Assembly (NCBI RefSeq): GCF_017310015.1 | Contig: NZ_CP022297.1 | Coordinates: forward strand, 682,001 to 746,000 | Length of the DNA: 64,000 bases | DNA from: Marinobacterium iners | GTDB lineage: Bacteria; Pseudomonadota; Gammaproteobacteria; Pseudomonadales; Balneatricaceae | Direction: 5' to 3' | In this document: in pieces, positions 58,647 to 64,000 of the stretch | Numbering within the stretch: position 1 is the stretch's first letter | Layout of the letters: each line of letters opens with the position of its first letter | Position numbers and translations under genes: made by a program | Notes under the pieces: generated by a model | Databases searched by the model: none | Seen by the model: only the letters and a program-made list of their open reading frames with translations | Told to the model about the DNA's origin: nothing

Positions 58647-60623
58647 TCAGGTTTTGAAGCGCTTGATCAGCTGGCTGAGATTCTGTGCCAGCTGCAGCTG
58701 CTGTTCGGCATGTTCGGACAGGACGCGGGCGCTTTCACTGATGGTTTCGGCGCTATTGTCGATGCCGGTAATGTTGCGGCCGATATCGCTGATGGCGGTG
58801 GACTCCTCCTCGGCCGCCGCTGCGATCTGGGTCGACATGTTGGTGATATCGCCAATGGCAATGACAATCTGATCCAGCGCCTGCTCGACCTCTTTGGCAC
58901 GGCTGGTTGCAACCTCCATATCCTTCTGGTTGCTTTCAACCAGGGTATTGGCCTGTTGTGTTTCGTGCTGCAAACGACGGATTATCTCGTCAATTTCCGA
59001 GGTGGACTGTTGCGTACGTTGTGCCAGTGTACGCACTTCATCAGCGACAACTGCAAAACCTCGGCCATGCTCGCCGGCCCTGGCGGCTTCGATAGCGGCA
59101 TTGAGTGCCAACAGGTTGGTCTGTTCGGAAACGTTGTTGATTACATTGGTGACATCGGAGATGCGTTGGCTGCTTTCATTGAGGCGTGTCGTCATTTCAG
59201 CCAACCGCTGGCTGTCGGAGGCAAGACTGGCAACAGCCTCGACCGCCGCCTGTACCTTGGCATGACCGTCCATCGCCAGCTGATTGGCCTGATGTGCGGC
59301 ATCAGATGCACTGACCGTACTGTTGGCTACATCCTGTACTGCCGTCGAAACCTCTTCAACCGCTGCCGCCACCTGCATGGTTTCATTGCTCTGTGACCGC
59401 AGGCTCTGTTCTGCCTGCTGCACAATACTGCTGGTGCTGAGCGCTTCCTGATTCAATTGGGTGCTGGCGGTGGCGACTTCTCTGATCGCGCTGGAGAAGT
59501 TGTCCAGAGTGTGATTGAGGTAATGTGCCACCGTACCCAGCTCATCACCGGACAGAACAGCGGCGCGAGCGGTGAGATCATGCTCGTTGCGCACCCGGTC
59601 CATGGTATTGGCGAGGGCATCGACCTGACGGTGAAGGCCCCGTATGATCCATGATGAGATCAGCGCAACCAAAGCCAGAATTCCGGCCAGGGCGGAACCC
59701 GCGAGCCAGGTCTGGAACAGGGCTTGCTGGTGCTGGTTGGCAGCCGTATTGAGCAGCTCGCCGGCAATCTGGTCTTCGAAGCTCTTCATGACATTGATGC
59801 GATCGGTCGCGCGATCAAACCACTCCGTGCCGGGCACTCCGAAATTGCCGCTCGTTGCCTTGTCCATTGCCACCTTGCGTAAACGTTCTACGGCAGAAAA
59901 CTCCGCAGAGCTGTCCAGCTGAGAAAAGCGGCTTCCCTGTTCTTCAGTGGCCAGTACCTTGAATTGGGCCAGGTAGGTCTCCTGCTGTGACACAAGGTTC
60001 AGAAAGCGTTCATAAAGACCGGGGGCGAAGCTGTCGCGGCCGAAAACGTTGCTGAGGACTGCACGTTCGATTCCGGCGCGCTCCTTGGCTTGCAGGTACG
60101 CATAGAAGGCTGCGGACGCACGTGAAATGGCTGCATCATCGCTGATACGTGAGGTGGTGGCGGATACGCTCAGCAGCTCGGCTATCAGATCCGTGAAATA
60201 GCCCAGGGCGCGGGAGAGTTCAATATCACGGTTGTCTGCACTTTGGCGAATAGTGCGTAACTGCCCCAGCTCTCGCTGGATTCGGACCAGGGTTGAGGTG
60301 ATATCGGCATCGGAAAATGCCTGCCCTTCAAGGTAGTTTTGCCAGCGCGACATTACCTGATCGGTTTGTTGCCTCTGCTGGCGCAGAGTATTGGCAAACG
60401 CCTCGGTACCTGCCCCGAGCCAACCGCTGGTGGCGCCTCGTTCTTTCTGCAATTCATGCACGAGTGCGCTGTTATAGGTAGTAAGTTCAACCTCGAGCTC
60501 CAGCTTGTTCAGCGCCGCGGCGTCGTGATAACGATCAATCAGTGTATCGCCCAGCAGCATAGTGATGCCAAGTACGGGAAGCAGTAACAGCAGCAGTATT
60601 TTGTGGATAAAGCGGATTTTCAT
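58647..60623 (-). CDS. Methyl-accepting chemotaxis protein with NIT-type sensor domain
   Basis: A 658-residue chemoreceptor: helix 1 near the N-terminus ('KILLLLLLPVLGITMLLG'), then a helical sensor domain with 'NSALVHELQKERGATSGWLG' matching the NIT (nitrate/nitrite sensing) family. Helix 2 ('LAGSALAGILALVALISSWII', about 310-330), HAMP and a long cytoplasmic coiled coil follow, with the signalling tip 'VSEQTNLLALNAAIEAARAGE'. The start is ATG 60623 (AAGGGA upstream). No CheW-binding pentapeptide tether is obvious at the C-terminus. The ligand could be nitrate or nitrite by homology only. Confidence 0.92.
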   Translation of the reverse strand: MKIRFIHKILLLLLLPVLGITMLLGDTLIDRYHDAAALNKLELEVELTTYNSALVHELQKERGATSGWLGAGTEAFANTLRQQRQQTDQVMSRWQNYLEGQAFSDADITSTLVRIQRELGQLRTIRQSADNRDIELSRALGYFTDLIAELLSVSATTSRISDDAAISRASAAFYAYLQAKERAGIERAVLSNVFGRDSFAPGLYERFLNLVSQQETYLAQFKVLATEEQGSRFSQLDSSAEFSAVERLRKVAMDKATSGNFGVPGTEWFDRATDRINVMKSFEDQIAGELLNTAANQHQQALFQTWLAGSALAGILALVALISSWIIRGLHRQVDALANTMDRVRNEHDLTARAAVLSGDELGTVAHYLNHTLDNFSSAIREVATASTQLNQEALSTSSIVQQAEQSLRSQSNETMQVAAAVEEVSTAVQDVANSTVSASDAAHQANQLAMDGHAKVQAAVEAVASLASDSQRLAEMTTRLNESSQRISDVTNVINNVSEQTNLLALNAAIEAARAGEHGRGFAVVADEVRTLAQRTQQSTSEIDEIIRRLQHETQQANTLVESNQKDMEVATSRAKEVEQALDQIVIAIGDITNMSTQIAAAAEEESTAISDIGRNITGIDNSAETISESARVLSEHAEQQLQLAQNLSQLIKRFKT

Positions 60624-61385
60624 GGGTCGAGATCCCTTGCGGCTGTCGAGACGGCGCGACGACAAATAGCTGTTTGTTGAAGGTTAGAGCGTTGTGGGTG
60701 GATTTGCCAGCGCCAAATTGGTGCAGAATGCCCTGTAAGCAGTGACTTGAATAGGGTGATTGACAGGCTGAAAAAATTCGCAGAGGCGGCATTGTATTTG
60801 CCCTGAACTTGGGTATTATGCTGGAAAGCGTTTAAATCCGGTGCTAATGAAATAGCCGCCTGCGGGCAGCCGGACAGCCGATATGACATCGGCCCGGAGT
60901 TTGAGTTACTTGATACGACAGCCACACAGCGGCATGACTGCCGCCCGCAAAACAGACGCCATAACCCTCTTTCCCGGTTTTGGTGTCTACCGTCCTCTCT
61001 TCAGCCGCTTCTCGGCCAGTGTGAAGAACGTACCTTCTGTTGTCAGTCCTTTTGCCTCTTTTTTTTCATGTTGTGTTGTACTCACCTTGCTACAGTCTGT
61101 AGCGAGGATAAGTGCGTCATGGAATTGCAAAGACTGCACATCAGACTGGTTGATGACGGACAGCGAGGCTGTCTCAGTGTTACCTGAGTGTGCCAATACC
61201 AGGGAAGATTTCTGCATTCGGGCATGATACCCGAAGGCTGAAAGAGGCCGGATACCAGCAGGTTCCGGTATCAAGGGGTTCGAACGGTGTGTCGAACCTT
61301 TAGCGACTGGATCGCACTTTAGTGCATCCAACCATAAGAAAAGCCGGCCAATGGCTGGTGTACATGTAAAAGAAAGAGGCAAAAA
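60624..61385. other. Long intergenic region between the chemoreceptor and csp genes
   Basis: These 762 bases hold no convincing coding sequence; frames on both strands of about 115-130 codons lack signals. There is a promoter-like pair TTGTAT (60792) and TATTAT (60814) with a 16-base spacer, a CCGAT/ATCGG hairpin near 60880, a perfect 15-base palindrome GCTACAGTCTGTAGC (61089-61103), a poly-T run (61059-61066), and from 61217 an array of hairpins that forms the csp leader. Confidence 0.5.
61217..61358 (+). promoter_or_regulatory. Hairpin-array leader of the cold-shock gene
   Basis: Five consecutive stems: TTCGGG/CCCGAA (61217-61235); CCGGA-ACC/GGT-TCCGG (61248-61268), in competition with GATACC/GGTATC (61251-61272); GGTTCGA/TCGAACC (61277-61298); TGGAT-GCAC/GTGC-ATCCA with one bulge (61308-61330); CCGGCC/GGCTGG (61344-61358). 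CspA-type mRNAs have long leaders that refold with temperature (established in E. coli); equivalence here is inference. Confidence 0.6.
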
Positions 61386-61598
61386 ATGTCACAGCTCGTA
61401 ACTGGTACCGTCAAGTGGTTCAACGATGAAAAAGGCTTCGGCTTTATCCAGCAGGAAAACGGCCCGGACGTATTCGTTCACTTCCGTGCCATCAACGGTA
61501 CTGGTCGTCGTTCTCTGCAGGAAAACCAGACTGTAACTTTCGAAGTTACTCAGGGCCAGAAAGGCCCGCAGGCTGAAAACGTCACTGTTGTTGCCTGA
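61386..61598 (+). CDS. Cold-shock domain protein (CspA family)
   Basis: A 70-residue CSD protein with 'TGTVKWFNDEKGFGFIQQENGPDVFVHFRAI'. RNP1 (KGFGFI) and RNP2 (VFVHF) are intact, and basic and aromatic surface residues are kept. It binds single-stranded RNA or DNA as a chaperone. Which paralogue it is, and whether it is cold-induced, cannot be told from the protein; the structured leader favours temperature control. Confidence 0.96.
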   Translation: MSQLVTGTVKWFNDEKGFGFIQQENGPDVFVHFRAINGTGRRSLQENQTVTFEVTQGQKGPQAENVTVVA

Positions 61599-61661
61599 GC
61601 ATCGACAGTCCGGATTCCAACAGCGGGCGTCATGCCCGCTGTTCTGTTTATACCCCGCGAT

Positions 61662-62618
61662 TTACGTTTGCTGCACCAAAGGTACTGAAAGCGGCAGCTG
61701 CAGACCTGTGTCGCTCTCTCCCATCAGCCAAGGCTGATTGAGCTCAATCGCATCCTTTAAAAATTGCCACAACAAGCGTACCCGCAACAGCTGGCGCTGT
61801 TCCGCACGGGCGGCTATCCAGAACTCACGGCAAATGTCGATCTCAGACCTCAATAAGGGCTCCAGTCGAGGGTCCTGCTCCGCCATGAAGCAGGGCAGCA
61901 CAGCCAGTCCACTGCCGGCCAACACGGCATGCAGCTGGGTGACAATGCTGGTGCTGCGTTGTGCAAAGCGGGGCAATGTCGGTAATCCCTGCAGCAGAGG
62001 ATCGAGATAGCACAGTTGATCACTGAAGATCAGATCGTCCACATAGCCGATCAGATCAAAGTCTGACAGCGCATCAACTCCGGCCGGGCGCCCCCTGCGA
62101 TCCAGATACCCCTGCTCACCATAAAGCTGCAGCCTGTAGTGGCACAGCCGCGAAACCACCATCTCGGCATTTCGTGGACGGTCGATTGTAATGGCCAGAT
62201 CCGCTTCATGCCGCCCCAGGTTGACCGCACGGGGAAGGGCAAGCAGCTCAACCGTCAACTCCGGATAGCGGCGCTGGAATGCACTCAAAAGCGGCGTGAT
62301 AACGTAGGTGCCAAAGCCTTCGGTTACACCGAGTCGGATCTGGCCGCTGACCTGAAGGTTCTGGTCACTGATACTCTCGCTTGCCCCTGTGACCTGGCGA
62401 GCCATCTCTTCTGCAAACAGCAGCAGTTGCTCACCGGCGGCGGTTAACCTGTAGCCGTGGGTGCTGCGCTCAAAAAGTTGCGTATTGAGTTCGGTTTCAA
62501 AGCGACGGATACGACGTGATACCGTGGAATGGTCTATGGTTAATCGGCGGGCTGCATCGGTCAGCCGATCGGCACGGGCCACTTCTAGAAAGATCTGGAT
62601 GTCCTGCCAATTGAGCAT
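61662..62618 (-). CDS. LysR-family transcriptional regulator
   Basis: A 318-residue LTTR: N-terminal winged helix 'LNWQDIQIFLEVARADRLTDAARRLTIDHSTVSRRIRRFETEL', then an inducer-binding domain ('GQIRLGVTEGFGTYVITPLLSAFQRRYPELTVELLAL'). It is divergent from mmsA with a perfect dyad between, so it probably controls mmsA and itself. The start is ATG 62618 (MLNWQDI); the longer frame would begin inside the dyad. Confidence 0.93.
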   Translation of the reverse strand: MLNWQDIQIFLEVARADRLTDAARRLTIDHSTVSRRIRRFETELNTQLFERSTHGYRLTAAGEQLLLFAEEMARQVTGASESISDQNLQVSGQIRLGVTEGFGTYVITPLLSAFQRRYPELTVELLALPRAVNLGRHEADLAITIDRPRNAEMVVSRLCHYRLQLYGEQGYLDRRGRPAGVDALSDFDLIGYVDDLIFSDQLCYLDPLLQGLPTLPRFAQRSTSIVTQLHAVLAGSGLAVLPCFMAEQDPRLEPLLRSEIDICREFWIAARAEQRQLLRVRLLWQFLKDAIELNQPWLMGESDTGLQLPLSVPLVQQT

Positions 62619-62630
62619 ATGGAATCTTCC

Positions 62631-62648
62631 TTGTGCATTTTTGCACAA
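62631..62648. promoter_or_regulatory. 18-bp perfect dyad between lysR and mmsA
   Basis: TTGTGCA-TTTT-TGCACAA. The dyad ends 13 bases before the lysR ATG and 117 bases before mmsA, and fits the T-N11-A form of LysR-type operators. Likely autoregulatory. Confidence 0.7.
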
Positions 62649-62764
62649 CCAATGTGCTTGGATGGCCGTTGTCTGTCAACTGGATGCGCCGCTAGACTCG
62701 AAAGCAGCTGCAGACACTGTTCTGTTTTGCCTGAGTACACAAAAAATATAAGGAGATCAGGTAG

Positions 62765-64000
62765 ATGTCGGTTCGAGAAATTCCGCTTTTCATTAATGGT
62801 CAACCGGTCCGTTCACAGAGCCCAGAGTGGCGCGATGTCATCAACCCGGCCACGCAGGAGGTGGTCGCCCGAGTTCCTTTTGCCACGGTGGATGAAGTTA
62901 ATCGTGCGGTAGCTTCAGCCAAGGAGGCGTTCAAAAGCTGGCGCAAGGTGTCGCTGGCTCAGCGCATGCGCATCATGCTGAAATTTCAGGCACTGGTGCG
63001 TGAACATACGCCAGAGCTTGCTGCCTTGATTACCGAAGAGCATGGCAAGACGTTGCCTGACGCCGAAGGTGAAGTGGGGCGTGGTCTTGAAGTTATAGAG
63101 CATGCCTGTTCCATCACCTCACTGCAGTTGGGGGAGATCGCCGAGAATGCCGCCGGAGGCGTGAATGTCTATTCGCTGCAGCAACCGATCGGTGTGGGAG
63201 CTGGCATTACGGCGTTTAACTTCCCTGTGATGTTGCCTTGCTTCATGTTCCCGCTGGCCATCGCCACAGGCAATACCTTCATTCTCAAACCGTCCGAACA
63301 GGACCCGACGTCGACCATGCGTCTGGTTGAGCTGGCGCATGAGGCTGGGATACCAGCTGGCGTATTGAATGTGGTGCACGGTGGTGCCGATGTTGCCAAC
63401 CAGATCTGTGACCATCCTGATATCAAGGCGCTTTCGTTTATCGGCTCCACTCATGTGGGTACTCATATCTACAACCGTGCCGGTGCGGCCGGCAAGCGTG
63501 TGCAGTCCATGATGGGAGCCAAGAACCACTGTGTGATCATGCCGGATGCCAACCGCAGCCAGGCGATCAACAACGTGATCGGTTCCTGCTTCGGTGCGGC
63601 AGGGCAACGCTGCATGGCCAACTCGGTTGTAGTGCTGGTCGGGGAAGCGAAGGAGTGGCTGCCCGAGATGATCGAGCGCTCCAAAGAGATGAAAGTGGGG
63701 CCCGGCACCCAGCGTGATGCCGACCTGGGGCCATTGGTATCGCCACAGGCGCGGGACCGCGTGGTTAGCCTCATCGACGCGGGAGTGGCTGAAGGTGCAA
63801 CTCTGGCACTGGATGGTCGTAACATCAGTGTGGACGGTTATCCTGAAGGCAACTTTGTTGGGCCGACCATTTTCACCGATGTGAAGCCCGAAATGCGCAT
63901 CTACAGTGAAGAGATCTTCGGGCCGGTGATGTGTGTTGTATGCGTTGACACTCTGGATGATGCCATTGAGTTCATCAATGCCAACCCCAACGGCAACGGC
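62765..64000 (+). CDS. mmsA: Methylmalonate-semialdehyde dehydrogenase (CoA-acylating), partial
   Basis: The first 412 residues of about 500 are present; the gene runs off the window end. An aldehyde dehydrogenase fold with 'FNFPVMLPCFMFPLAIATGNTFILKPSEQDP' and the catalytic Cys283 in 'CFGAAGQRCMANSVV' matches MmsA/IolA. It converts methylmalonate or malonate semialdehyde to propionyl- or acetyl-CoA in valine (and in some species inositol) breakdown. AAGGAG lies before ATG 62765. mmsB or other mms genes may follow outside the window. Confidence 0.93.
   Translation, partial: MSVREIPLFINGQPVRSQSPEWRDVINPATQEVVARVPFATVDEVNRAVASAKEAFKSWRKVSLAQRMRIMLKFQALVREHTPELAALITEEHGKTLPDAEGEVGRGLEVIEHACSITSLQLGEIAENAAGGVNVYSLQQPIGVGAGITAFNFPVMLPCFMFPLAIATGNTFILKPSEQDPTSTMRLVELAHEAGIPAGVLNVVHGGADVANQICDHPDIKALSFIGSTHVGTHIYNRAGAAGKRVQSMMGAKNHCVIMPDANRSQAINNVIGSCFGAAGQRCMANSVVVLVGEAKEWLPEMIERSKEMKVGPGTQRDADLGPLVSPQARDRVVSLIDAGVAEGATLALDGRNISVDGYPEGNFVGPTIFTDVKPEMRIYSEEIFGPVMCVVCVDTLDDAIEFINANPNGNG

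Noticed and set aside
61059..61066. Poly-T run as a terminator
   Set aside because: No stable stem directly precedes it on the plus strand.
60883..61382. Overlapping open frames on both strands upstream of csp (about 115 and 131 codons)
   Set aside because: Neither has a ribosome-binding site or protein-like composition, and they cover the csp leader hairpins.
1..64000. tRNA, rRNA, CRISPR, prophage, integron or toxin-antitoxin loci
   Set aside because: I saw no cloverleaf-like intergenic sequences, no regular spaced repeats, and no phage or toxin-antitoxin protein signatures in any frame.

Overview
The window looks like a chromosomal segment of a marine-type gammaproteobacterium. The gene order kdsD-kdsC-lptCAB-rpoN-hpf-ptsN-rapZ-ptsO, the mlaFEDCB-ibaG-murA-hisG-hisD block followed by an AlgW/DegS protease, and the protein sequences themselves resemble Pseudomonas/Oceanospirillales relatives (Marinobacterium or Nitrincola type). 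That placement is inference from synteny and protein recognition, not from a search. Base composition is moderately GC-rich and even, and genes are packed with many 1-11 base overlaps. I see no rRNA, tRNA, CRISPR array, prophage or plasmid functions.

Layout. 1-13.1 kb is envelope biogenesis and regulation: the end of yhdP, then a leftward run (darP, mgtE, ptsO, rapZ, ptsN, hpf, rpoN, lptB, lptA, lptC, kdsC, kdsD), and divergent from it the rightward mla lipid-transport operon leading into ibaG, murA, hisG and hisD. 16.7-20.7 kb holds an AlgW/DegS-type protease, a Nif3-like protein, an intact 1,271-bp IS4-family insertion with 12-bp target duplications, and zapG. 20.9-28.7 kb is mixed housekeeping: an HDOD-GAF protein, cobalamin adenosyltransferase, PPK2, PanE, YajQ, AmpG, an SDR reductase and FxsA. 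28.7-37.1 kb has groESL behind a clear sigma-32 promoter, a coiled-coil protein, a GST, ThpR, TrhP (YegQ), a UbiA-family prenyltransferase and a class I fumarase.

37.2-48.9 kb is an iron-acquisition region. A Fur-boxed TonB2-type operon (DUF3450, TtpC, ExbB, ExbD, TonB, TPR protein) is followed by an Na+-coupled transporter and then by a TonB-dependent receptor. Divergent from the receptor is a four-gene set (PepSY-type membrane protein, DUF2271, DUF4198, membrane-anchored flavodoxin), with two strong Fur boxes between. Together they suggest energised outer-membrane uptake of a ferric chelate followed by envelope reduction or metal handling. This four-gene set is the best candidate here for a poorly described system. 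51.3-56.3 kb is a second likely iron-linked operon: imelysin lipoprotein, di-heme DUF1111 protein, second imelysin and Tat-exported DUF1513 protein.

56.4-64 kb has YgiQ, a NIT-domain chemoreceptor, a cold-shock gene behind a leader rich in hairpins, and a LysR regulator divergent from mmsA (cut by the window edge) with an 18-bp perfect dyad between them.
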